From Pectobacterium cacticida (GTDB lineage: Bacteria > Pseudomonadota > Gammaproteobacteria > Enterobacterales > Enterobacteriaceae), in contig NZ_CP133656.1 of NCBI RefSeq assembly GCF_036885195.1, positions 3,782,001 to 3,846,000 of the forward strand: a stretch of 64,000 nucleotides of DNA, written 5' to 3'. The translations under genes and the position numbers were made by a program. The notes under the pieces were generated by a model. The model saw only the letters and a list, made by a program, of their open reading frames with translations, made no database searches and had not been told where the DNA came from. This document shows positions 53,865 through 61,594 of the stretch, piece after piece. Positions within the stretch are counted from its first letter, which is position 1; every line of letters begins with the position of its first letter.

Positions 53865-54752
53865 TTAGCGAGGGATATATCCCAGCGTGCTTTTAAGCAA
53901 ACGTTCAACCCGGTAATGGCCGGGCAAATCTTCATTACTTAATAAATCCAGCCATGGCGCCGGCATTTTTTTGACTGAATATCTGTTTTCTTTTACTAAT
54001 AAATGCAGTAATCCGCGAATAGCGCGGTCATCTTCGATACCTTTCTCTTTACAAAAATAATAACAATCACTAACCGTCTCTGTGACCATGAGGCGCACTG
54101 GCGTATCTTCTGACTCAGGATAAATATTCTCCGATCGGTGCGCCCTCCATTCAGGGACATGCGGTACGGTATAGTGTATTTTCTCCGCGTACTCCGTCAC
54201 GATTTTCGTTGTTAACTCCGCGAGATAAATCCCTTCCGCATACTGATTCAGTAGATCAAGCTGTGACTGGTTAATTTTGAATAATTTCGCGCGACTCTTC
54301 GCCGTTGGCGGAAATTGTGCGCGAATGGAATGAAAATTTTCTTCATGGCTGATGCCATTATGGACGGTCATTATTTTTTCGATCGGCCCCATAAAACAAT
54401 GCAGTTCCCATTCACTCAGAACATGACATAAATTCCAGATATTCCTGGGATCATAAAAGCGGAAAAATACCGGCTTCTCTTCTGAAGGCAGGATGACCTG
54501 TAAATATTTACGTAAATGTTGGCGTAGATCTTTCATCCTGGCTGAGGTCGCTAAATAGATTCCCCATGGGGATGTTTTAGTCCCCAGCCAGGACGAAACC
54601 TCATGGGTGACTTCCACCAAATAAGGGGCTAATGGAATAAATTCCTGCTGTAAGGGTTCCGCATATAAACAACAGTGCGGCGCATCCTGCTCGGTTAGAA
54701 AATCCAACAACCGCTCTTCAATTGCCCCGTCGATAACGGCATATCGCACCAT
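53865..54752 (-). CDS. DUF4123-domain T6SS adaptor/chaperone
   Basis: Cytoplasmic adaptor that loads an effector onto its cognate VgrG (Tap/TEC family). The start is placed at the ATG giving MVRYAVIDGAIEERLLDFLT, one base after the vgrG stop (TGAGATG); the frame extends 14 codons into vgrG. DUF4123 features are the N-terminal YAVIDGA, CLYAEPLQQEFIPLAPYLVE, SWLGTKTSPWGIYLATSA (about 73-90) and the core VFFRFYDPRNIWNLCHVLSE (about 115-134). 295 residues. The next gene, 11 bases downstream, is therefore the predicted cargo. Confidence 0.88.
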   Translation of the reverse strand: MVRYAVIDGAIEERLLDFLTEQDAPHCCLYAEPLQQEFIPLAPYLVEVTHEVSSWLGTKTSPWGIYLATSARMKDLRQHLRKYLQVILPSEEKPVFFRFYDPRNIWNLCHVLSEWELHCFMGPIEKIMTVHNGISHEENFHSIRAQFPPTAKSRAKLFKINQSQLDLLNQYAEGIYLAELTTKIVTEYAEKIHYTVPHVPEWRAHRSENIYPESEDTPVRLMVTETVSDCYYFCKEKGIEDDRAIRGLLHLLVKENRYSVKKMPAPWLDLLSNEDLPGHYRVERLLKSTLGYIPR

Positions 54753-54753
54753 C

Positions 54754-56721
54754 TCACTCACCTTGTTGCTCCTTTGGCGGGCAGTGCGCCACAAACATCG
54801 CCCCTGCGGCAGCCGCCGCTTTCAATAGCGCCGGGTCGGCAGGAAGCGCGACATCGCCCGGACTACCGCCTGAGTTCAGGTTGATTGCTGGCCCCTTGAT
54901 ATCAACGCCGCCGGCATGAACAACGACAAAACTCCCTCCCACTCTGAGCGTTAACTTGCTGCCGCTTTGCAACGTGAGATCGCCGTTGCTATCCACGCTG
55001 AAGACGCCGCTGATTTTCTGCGCCAGATCGCCCTTAACCTGTACTCCCCAATCCCCTTCCGTTAGCGACTGGCTATTACCGGTGATTTTATGGTGTTGAT
55101 CGCCTTCCACCGTAATCTTACGGTCATGGGCCACCACCAGTTCATCATCATGTCCGATACTTATCGTCCGGTTATAGTCCACCCGTTCATCTTTGGAGTT
55201 CAGTACCCGCACCGCCATGTTTTTCTGCGCATGAAGAAAGATTTCTTCGTTGTCGGTCGCATCCTCAAAACTCAGTTCATTAAAACCTTTCCCTTTATGC
55301 GTTTGAGAGCGCAGCGTGGTGCGCGTCTTGTTGGCGGGCAGCGGGTACGGCGGCCTATTGGCGGCGTGAAAGGTGCACCCTGTCACAATCGGCTGGTCCG
55401 GGTCGCCTTCCAGGAAGCTGACGATGACTTCGTGGCCGATGCGCGGGATGGCGATCAGACCGTACTGGCCGCCCGCCCAACCCTGGCTGACCCGTACCCA
55501 GCAGGAGCTTTGGTCATTGCTGGCGCCGTAGCGGTCCCACGGGAATTGCAGCTTCACCCGCCCATGTTCGTCGCAGTAGATTTCTTCTCCCGCCGGGCCG
55601 ACCACGGTGGCGATTTGCGGGCCATCCACCATCGGCTTGTACGGCAGGTCGGCGCGCCAGGTGCGTTTGGCGCTGATAACCTCGAAGCTATTGCTGTAGG
55701 TGGTCGGTTCGCCGCCGCTTTCCTCTTCCAGCGCCTGCGGCTGTTGCCCGCTGTGTGTGATGGCGACCAGTTGCCAGCCGGTATTGAGTGTCGGGTTGGG
55801 GTGTTCGGTCAGTTGAAAGGTGCTGCCCGGCATCAGCATGGCGGCATTGGATTCGCCCGCGCCGCCCATCGCGCCCGCCCTTAACGCGTCCAGCCGATAG
55901 CCGGTAAACGCCTTGCCACTCGGGTCTTGCTTGAAGCGGCCGGGGTAGTCGAAGTGCTGATAGCTCTCCCGCTGATGCGCCAGGTCGTTGCTCATCTTAC
56001 GGTGCAGCAGGCCGTAGGCCGGGGTTTTGAAGCTGTAATCCTTGAGGGCCACCTCTGCCGTGCTGACCTGCTCGGCGTAGCGGAAGCGACGGACGTACTC
56101 GCCTTCGCTCAGGCCCTGCGTGGCGAGGTTGAAGAACAGTTCGGGGCCTTTGGCCAACGCCCCGGCATCGTCGGCAAAGACCACGCGGTGCTTGCCCGCT
56201 TCAAATTCGTGGAAGAAATACAGCCCTTCCTCGGCGGCCAGTCGGGTGATAAAGGCTAAATCGCTTTCCCGGTATTGCACGCAGTATTCACGCGAGGCGT
56301 GGTCATGGCGTAAGGCAAAGGCATAATCGGTAATGCCGGACTCTTCCAGCAATGTGGCGATGATGGCTTCGGGTTTGTGCGCCTGAAAAATGCGGGCATT
56401 GGTGCGTAACCCCAGTCGCCACAGCGCCGGGCGCACCTCGGCCTGATAGCGGGTGCGGCGAAAGCCGGTATCACCCTGCGTAAAGCCGCTGACGATACCG
56501 CTGACCCGGCGTTTAAGTTCGCCCTCATACCAGATGAGCAACTCGCACGGCTGGTCGAGTACCGCGCCGAAATCTACATCCGGTAACGCGCTGGCCAGAC
56601 TAAGCGACAGGCCGAACGGGCGATTCAGCGCTTCGCTGAGCTGAAAATCCACCACGACAAACGTGCTTTCGGGCAGGGCGCCGACCTTAACCGTGAACTG
56701 TAATCCTGTACTGTTTGCCAC
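54754..56721 (-). CDS. vgrG: T6SS spike protein VgrG
   Basis: Trimeric needle-tip protein of type VI secretion. The 655 residues start MANSTGLQFTVKVGALPEST, with gp27-like region (SGIVSGFTQGDTGFRRTRYQ, about 79-98; REYCVQYRESDLAFITRLAA), then the gp5/OB-fold with GEEIYCDEHGRVKLQFPWDR and CWVRVSQGWAGGQYGLIAIP (about 406-425), EVIVSFLEGDPDQPIVTG and the C-terminal beta-helix repeats ending in AGGVDIKGPAINLNSGGSPG. There is no extra enzymatic domain, so it delivers cargo noncovalently. First gene of the island; core T6SS genes are not in the window. Confidence 0.95.
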   Translation of the reverse strand: MANSTGLQFTVKVGALPESTFVVVDFQLSEALNRPFGLSLSLASALPDVDFGAVLDQPCELLIWYEGELKRRVSGIVSGFTQGDTGFRRTRYQAEVRPALWRLGLRTNARIFQAHKPEAIIATLLEESGITDYAFALRHDHASREYCVQYRESDLAFITRLAAEEGLYFFHEFEAGKHRVVFADDAGALAKGPELFFNLATQGLSEGEYVRRFRYAEQVSTAEVALKDYSFKTPAYGLLHRKMSNDLAHQRESYQHFDYPGRFKQDPSGKAFTGYRLDALRAGAMGGAGESNAAMLMPGSTFQLTEHPNPTLNTGWQLVAITHSGQQPQALEEESGGEPTTYSNSFEVISAKRTWRADLPYKPMVDGPQIATVVGPAGEEIYCDEHGRVKLQFPWDRYGASNDQSSCWVRVSQGWAGGQYGLIAIPRIGHEVIVSFLEGDPDQPIVTGCTFHAANRPPYPLPANKTRTTLRSQTHKGKGFNELSFEDATDNEEIFLHAQKNMAVRVLNSKDERVDYNRTISIGHDDELVVAHDRKITVEGDQHHKITGNSQSLTEGDWGVQVKGDLAQKISGVFSVDSNGDLTLQSGSKLTLRVGGSFVVVHAGGVDIKGPAINLNSGGSPGDVALPADPALLKAAAAAGAMFVAHCPPKEQQGE

Positions 56722-57184
56722 CTGTCCTCTCCTTTTCCCCTCGCTATAACCATGGCTACCGCACGTGCCGCGCTTTCCGGCGCGGCACGTTGATTGTCAT
56801 GATGAAATCGGCGTGTTTATGTAGGTTTGCTCATCCTATTGCTCTGATAAAGCCGCGAGTTGCCGACACGCCAGCCTCGGTAAATTCCGCCGTGGAAAAA
56901 CGCGTAGAGGATTGAGCCTGATCGGCGAGCCTACCTGTCTATGTGGGAAGAAAGCATAGCAAGGGGTTCCCGGTGTTAATAACGTAAAAAAAGGGCTAAA
57001 AACAAGCAAACCGATTGATTAATAATAAAATAATTAATTAGCTATTAATTTGGTGGATAAATTATGGCGTAATGATTTGAAGGGAGAAAAGCGTAAATCC
57101 TATCGTGGATAGACAGGTAAGGATAAGCAGATGGAGGCTTCCCAATCAGTCGGCCTAATCGGGAAGAAGTTAAGGCGAGGAGGG
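56722..57184. other. Gene-free region between vgrG and glpD
   Basis: 463 bases with no supported gene. It contains an 11-bp perfect palindromic hairpin (ACGTGCCGCGC at 56763-56773 with GCGCGGCACGT at 56780-56790), a strongly AT-rich stretch (about 56980-57065), and an 11-bp inverted pair, TACCTGTCTAT (56932-56942) and ATAGACAGGTA (57109-57119), enclosing the AT-rich part. The vgrG promoter must lie here. It is also the left border of the inserted island. Confidence 0.6.
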
Positions 57185-58687
57185 TTAATCCGCGTTTGCC
57201 TTTTGCGGCTGGCGGTAGCGGGTTAGCCAGTCGCTAATACGTTGTTTTTGCGCGCTATCGAGGCGCATACCCAGTTTGGTGCGGCGCCAGATGATGTCGT
57301 CTAACGTACAGGCCCACTCTTTTTCGACCAGATAACGCAGTTCCGCTTCGTACAGGCCATGACCGAAATCCTCGCCCAGATCGCCGACACTTTGCGCGTT
57401 TGCCAGGATCAATTCGCTGTTTGACCCATAGGTGCGGCTATAACGACGCGCCAGGGATTCTGGTAAATTGAAGCGTCGGCGTAACGCAGCCGCGTAGTCG
57501 TCACGCGTGCCGGCAATGTCGCCGCCCGGCAAGACGGCGTTTTTGGTCCAGGCTTTCCCCGCCTGCGGATAATATTTGTGCAGCTTGTCCAGCGCGTGTT
57601 CCGCCAGCTTACGGTACGTCGTCAGTTTGCCGCCAAACACGGAAAGCAGCGGAGCCTGGCCGTGCTCATCCTCCACCGATAACGTGTAATCGCGGGTGAT
57701 CGCCTGCGGCGAGTCGGACTCATCATCACAGAGCGGACGCACGCCGGAGTATGTCCAGACGATATCGTCACGCGTGAGTTGCCGCTTGAAGTGGTCGTTA
57801 TACACATCCAGCAGGTAGCTCACTTCGCTGTCATCGATCTTCACTGCGCGTGGGTCGCCTTTATATTCGACGTCAGTGGTACCGATGATTGAGTAGTCAT
57901 CCTGCCACGGAATCACAAAGACAATACGATGATCTTTGTTTTGCAGAATATAGGCCTGCGGCTGGTTGTGGACTTTTGGCACCACAATGTGGCTGCCCTT
58001 AATCAACCGAATGCCATACGGTGATTTCAATTGCAGGCCATCATCAAAGAATTCTTTGACCCACGGGCCAGTGGCATTGACCAGCCCTTTCGCGCGCCAG
58101 GTCAGCGTTTCGCCGGTCAATGAATCAACGGCATCGACAACCCAGACGCCCTGCTCTCGGCGAGCGCGGGTGACTTTGGTGCGGGTGCGAACGTCCCCGC
58201 CGCGTTTTATGACTTCCTGCGCGTTTAACACCACCAGACGCGCATCGTCTACCCAGCAATCCGAATATTCGAAGCCTTGCTTTAACTCAGGTTTAAGTAC
58301 GGAGTCGGCGCCGAATTTCAGCCCTTTACTGGCTGGCAGACTAACGCGTTTGCCGAGGTTATCGTACATGAACAGGCCGATACGAATCATCCAGGCCGGG
58401 CGCAGATGCGGCTGATGAGGTAAACGAAAACGCATCGGGAAAATAATGTGCGGGGCCATTTTCAGCAGCGTTTCTCGTTCGGATAGCGCTTCGCTGACCA
58501 GACGAAATTCATAGTGTTCAAGGTAACGCAGGCCGCCGTGAATCAACTTAGAGCTGGCAGAGGAGGTAGCGCAAGCGAGATCCTGCGCCTCTAACAGCAA
58601 AACGGACAACCCACGCCCAGCCGCATCTGCGGCGATACCCGCCCCATTTATTCCGCCGCCGATAACGATGAGATCTTTGGTTTCCAC
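57185..58687 (-). CDS. glpD: Aerobic glycerol-3-phosphate dehydrogenase
   Basis: Membrane-associated FAD enzyme oxidising glycerol-3-phosphate to dihydroxyacetone phosphate and feeding ubiquinone. The start is set at a GTG (58685-58687) preceded by GGAGG at eight bases, giving ETKDLIVIGGGINGAGIAAD as in E. coli; an ATG frame from 58735 would overlap the GlpR operator and has no homology. Blocks: LACATSSASSKLIHGGLRYL (about 39-58), FVIPWQDDYSIIGTTDVEYK, FGGKLTTYRKLAEHAL. 500 residues (E. coli 501). Divergent from glpEGR. Confidence 0.96.
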   Translation of the reverse strand: METKDLIVIGGGINGAGIAADAAGRGLSVLLLEAQDLACATSSASSKLIHGGLRYLEHYEFRLVSEALSERETLLKMAPHIIFPMRFRLPHQPHLRPAWMIRIGLFMYDNLGKRVSLPASKGLKFGADSVLKPELKQGFEYSDCWVDDARLVVLNAQEVIKRGGDVRTRTKVTRARREQGVWVVDAVDSLTGETLTWRAKGLVNATGPWVKEFFDDGLQLKSPYGIRLIKGSHIVVPKVHNQPQAYILQNKDHRIVFVIPWQDDYSIIGTTDVEYKGDPRAVKIDDSEVSYLLDVYNDHFKRQLTRDDIVWTYSGVRPLCDDESDSPQAITRDYTLSVEDEHGQAPLLSVFGGKLTTYRKLAEHALDKLHKYYPQAGKAWTKNAVLPGGDIAGTRDDYAAALRRRFNLPESLARRYSRTYGSNSELILANAQSVGDLGEDFGHGLYEAELRYLVEKEWACTLDDIIWRRTKLGMRLDSAQKQRISDWLTRYRQPQKANAD

Positions 58688-58717
58688 GCTTTTTCCTCCA
58701 GCCTCGAATAAATCATA

Positions 58718-58735
58718 ATGTTCGTTTTCGAGCAT
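58718..58735. promoter_or_regulatory. GlpR operator upstream of glpD
   Basis: ATGTTCGTTTTCGAGCAT is a palindrome with one mismatch and matches the GlpR consensus ATGTTCG-N4-CGAACAT. It lies 31 bases before the glpD GTG start and within reach of the divergent glpE promoter. A weaker half-site, ATAATCGAAAAC, follows at about 58739-58750. Confidence 0.8.
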
Positions 58736-58971
58736 TATGATAATCGAAAACCAACAAACCAGCCAATGATTAACCAGATAAAAACATTTATGCGTGATAG
58801 AGTTAACAATGTAATGAAATTGTTACATGAAAAGCCGATGTATTACGGCGCTTTACCCGTTTACCGGCCTACTGATAGGATAAATAACCTTATAATCCTC
58901 TGGGTTTTATGCGGCATAAGGCGGGTTACAATGAGACCAGTTATCCATTATTAACAAGGTTGTCACTTTCA

Positions 58972-59295
58972 ATGGAACAATTTGAAGCGATTAGCATTGA
59001 GCAAGCCCGTTCTCGTTGGCAAGAGGGTGCCGTTATCGTTGATATTCGCGATCCACAGAGCTTTGCGACGGCACATGTTCCCGGAGCCATGCATCTGACC
59101 AACGAGACACTCTCCGATTTTGTGCACAACACTGACGTTAACGAACCGATTATGGTCATGTGCTACCACGGCATTAGCAGTCGCAATGCGGCGCAGTACC
59201 TGATTAGCCTGGGTTTTGATTCCGTGTACAGTATCGATGGCGGTTTCGAGGCTTGGCAAACTCACTATCCGCAAGACACACAGACACAAACTTGA
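58972..59295 (+). CDS. glpE: Thiosulfate sulfurtransferase GlpE (single-domain rhodanese)
   Basis: Transfers sulfur from thiosulfate to cyanide or thioredoxin-like acceptors. The 107 residues begin MEQFEAISIEQARSRWQEGA; the active-site loop is MCYHGISSRNAAQYL with Cys at about residue 65, and VDIRDPQSFATAHVPGAMHL is the rhodanese N-terminal signature (about 22-41). The open frame extends 21 codons upstream without homology. First gene of glpE-glpG-glpR as in E. coli. Confidence 0.95.
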   Translation: MEQFEAISIEQARSRWQEGAVIVDIRDPQSFATAHVPGAMHLTNETLSDFVHNTDVNEPIMVMCYHGISSRNAAQYLISLGFDSVYSIDGGFEAWQTHYPQDTQTQT

Positions 59296-59360
59296 TCGCA
59301 TAATGATTCGTCTTTTTATTATTATGTTCCTCACTTAATCCACTGACTGGCGCTTTCCTT

Positions 59361-60191
59361 ATGATGATTCGTGTGATTACGCTTTCCAACCCGCGTGTGG
59401 CGCAGGCATTTGTCGATTATATGCATACGCAGCAGATTCACCTGGAAATGCAACGCAAGGGACACGACGCCGAGCTGTGGCTGGAGGATGAAACGCAACT
59501 GGGCAAGGTTCAGGAAGCGCTGGCGGTTTTTTTACAAGATCCGACCCATCCGCGTTATCAGGCCGCCAGTTGGCAAACTGGTTCGATGGATACGGGTATT
59601 CGTTACCAACGCTATTCTTACCTGCAAACGCTGAAACAAAAGGCCGGGCCGCTGACCTTGTCCGTGATGGTCGTCACCATAGCGGTATTCATCCTGATGC
59701 AAATTTCAGGCTATGGGCCAGTGATGGCGTGGCTGGCATTCCCGGCAGCAGGGCAGCAATTCGAGTTGTGGCGCTGGTTTAGTCATGCTTTGTTGCACTT
59801 TTCCTTACTGCATATTTTGTTCAATCTGATGTGGTGGTGGTATTTGGGCGGGCCAGTTGAAAAAGGGCTGGGGAGCGGCAAACTGCTGACCATTACGTTG
59901 GTGTCTGCTCTGGTCAGCGGCTGGGCGCAGTCCTGGTTTAGCGGTGCGGATTTTGGCGGCCTTTCTGGTGTGGTTTATGCCCTGATGGGATATGTCTGGC
60001 TACGAGGCGAGCGGGAGCCTGATGGTATCCTATCGATGCCTCGTAGTCTGATGGTTTTCGCGTTACTGTGGCTGGTCGCCGGATATTTCGATATTTTAGG
60101 CATGTCGATCGCGAATGCGGCGCATGTGGCTGGGCTGGTGACCGGGCTATTGATGGCCTTTTGGGACACCTATAATAAAAATCCCCGATAA
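59361..60191 (+). CDS. glpG: Rhomboid intramembrane serine protease GlpG
   Basis: Cleaves transmembrane substrates within the inner membrane. The 276-residue protein has a soluble N-terminal domain (about 1-75) and six membrane helices. The catalytic Ser is in FGGLSGVVYALMGYVWLRGE and the catalytic His in ANAAHVAGLVTGLLMAF; the WRWFSHALLHFSLLHILFNL block carries the conserved HxxxN. All match E. coli GlpG. Two ATG codons are adjacent at the start and either may be used. Confidence 0.96.
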   Translation: MMIRVITLSNPRVAQAFVDYMHTQQIHLEMQRKGHDAELWLEDETQLGKVQEALAVFLQDPTHPRYQAASWQTGSMDTGIRYQRYSYLQTLKQKAGPLTLSVMVVTIAVFILMQISGYGPVMAWLAFPAAGQQFELWRWFSHALLHFSLLHILFNLMWWWYLGGPVEKGLGSGKLLTITLVSALVSGWAQSWFSGADFGGLSGVVYALMGYVWLRGEREPDGILSMPRSLMVFALLWLVAGYFDILGMSIANAAHVAGLVTGLLMAFWDTYNKNPR

Positions 60192-60198
60192 ATCGGGG
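60183..60198 (+). terminator. Hairpin at the glpG-glpR junction
   Basis: CCCCGAT and ATCGGGG form a short perfect stem with a two-base loop overlapping the glpG stop codon. No T run. It may attenuate read-through into glpR or protect the glpEG message end. Confidence 0.5.
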
Positions 60199-60214
60199 GC
60201 CTTAGGGGATTAAT

Positions 60215-60973
60215 GTGAAACAGACACAACGGCATGACGCCATTATTGAACTGGTGCGTCGGCAGGGGTATGTCAGCACTGAAGAGTTGGTGGAACATTT
60301 TGCGGTGAGCCCGCAGACCATCCGTCGCGACCTGAACGATTTGGCCGAACAGAATAAAATCCATCGCCATCATGGGGGGGCCGCTTTGCCATCCAGCTCG
60401 GTGAACACCGCTTACCATGACCGTAAAATGATGTGGTCTGATGAGAAAGCGCGTATTGCCCGGCAGGTCGCCAGCCAGATTCCCGACGGCGCCACATTGT
60501 TTATCGACATTGGCACCACGCCAGAAGCGGTGGCTTATGCGCTAATGCAGCATAAGGATCTGCGTGTGGTCACCAATAACCTGAATGTGGCTACGTTGTT
60601 GACCGCCAAAGAGGACTTTCGGCTGATTCTGGCAGGCGGAGAAGTACGTACCAGGGACGGCGGCATTATGGGAGAAGCAACACTGGATTTTATTTCCCAG
60701 TTTCGTCTGGATTACGGCATTTTGGGGATTAGTGGTATTGACATGGATGGGTCATTACTGGAGTTTGATTACCACGAGGTGCGTACAAAGCGGGCGATTA
60801 TTGAAAATTCCCGCTGCGTTATGTTGGTGACGGATCACTCCAAGTTTGGCCGCAATGCAATGGTGAACCTGGGCAACATGGATTTGATCGATTATCTGTT
60901 TACCGATCAATCACCTCCACCCAGCGTACTGAAAATTATCGAACACTATAAGGTACAGCTGGAGTTATGTTGA
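60215..60973 (+). CDS. glpR: Glycerol-3-phosphate regulon repressor GlpR
   Basis: DeoR-family repressor of the glp regulon, induced by glycerol-3-phosphate. Translation starts at GTG (60215), as no ATG fits, giving KQTQRHDAIIELVRRQGYVS as in E. coli. The helix-turn-helix is VSTEELVEHFAVSPQTIRRD (about 19-38); the sugar-phosphate domain has LFIDIGTTPEAVAYAL and LAGGEVRTRDGGIMGEATLD. 252 residues, full length. Probable targets here are the operators at 24960-24980 and 58718-58735. Confidence 0.96.
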   Translation: MKQTQRHDAIIELVRRQGYVSTEELVEHFAVSPQTIRRDLNDLAEQNKIHRHHGGAALPSSSVNTAYHDRKMMWSDEKARIARQVASQIPDGATLFIDIGTTPEAVAYALMQHKDLRVVTNNLNVATLLTAKEDFRLILAGGEVRTRDGGIMGEATLDFISQFRLDYGILGISGIDMDGSLLEFDYHEVRTKRAIIENSRCVMLVTDHSKFGRNAMVNLGNMDLIDYLFTDQSPPPSVLKIIEHYKVQLELC

Positions 60974-61102
60974 GCCCGGCGTGCCTTTTTATAAGGGGAG
61001 GGCGCGATGTCAGGTTCTGCAAAAATAACAGGGTCGTTAACCTATTCATCAGCGGCGAAAAAGCCAGACGCTCTCATGTCGCTGATTTCCTCCCTTCCCT
61101 CC

Positions 61103-61559
61103 TTTATCGTCTTTAATGTGCAAATCGAGCGATGTCATGAATATAAACGCCAGCATTTGAATCTGCTTCATATCCCCACGCTATATCGTCAATTGCGCGA
61201 CAATCCGCATCTGGATATAGTGCCGCACGTCTTTTTGTTCGGCGACAAAGCGGTGCCGGGCGATGCACTAGCGAAAAACAGCATTAATGCCATGAATCGG
61301 GTTACAGCGGTCATTAATCCAGATCGTCGTATGAACGATCGTCTGAAGGTTATTTTCCACCTGATTATCGCGTCTCGCTGGCTGCGCAGATCATTCCTGC
61401 CGCAGCGATGTCCAAGCAGATTTCAACGGCGGATACAAAAGCATCTGGCACCGGCAATATGAAACTGGCGCCGAACGGGGTGCTGTGCTGAATAACGCCT
61501 GAATGGGGATGTTTAGCACGGATAGGGCGATTCATGATTATCAGACGCGCATTTGGCAA
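61103..61559 (+). pseudogene. malP: malP (maltodextrin phosphorylase) remnant
   Basis: Two C-terminal pieces of a phosphorylase remain. Piece one (61103 to about 61360) encodes FNVQIERCHEYKRQHLNLLH and PHVFLFGDKAVPGDALAKN. A one-base loss near 61358 shifts the frame, which continues as DYRVSLAAQIIPAAAMSKQI and ends KASGTGNMKLAPNGVLC at the stop of 61489-61491. Piece two (61509-61559) encodes MFSTDRAIHDYQTRIWQ, the normal MalP end. The first ~two thirds of the gene and about 100 residues between the pieces are gone. MalP identity rests on QHLNLLH and GTGNMKLA and on the following malQ. Confidence 0.88.
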
Positions 61560-61594
61560 TGCGTATCGTTAGGAGTAAGGAGGGGGTGTTCAAG

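Noticed and set aside
55090..55884. Long open frame (264 codons) on the plus strand opposite vgrG
   Set aside because: Its protein is low-complexity and Arg/Val-rich with no family signature, and it lies entirely opposite a well-conserved VgrG. Antisense shadow of a GC-rich gene.
58688..58735. Upstream ATG start for glpD at 58735
   Set aside because: It would make the GlpR operator coding and add 16 residues without homology; the GTG at 58687 has a better ribosome binding site and matches E. coli.
61007..61462. Intact 151-residue hypothetical gene after glpR
   Set aside because: Most of it reads as a decayed MalP C-terminal region with a frameshift; the first ~30 codons have no homology. 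Treated as a pseudogene.
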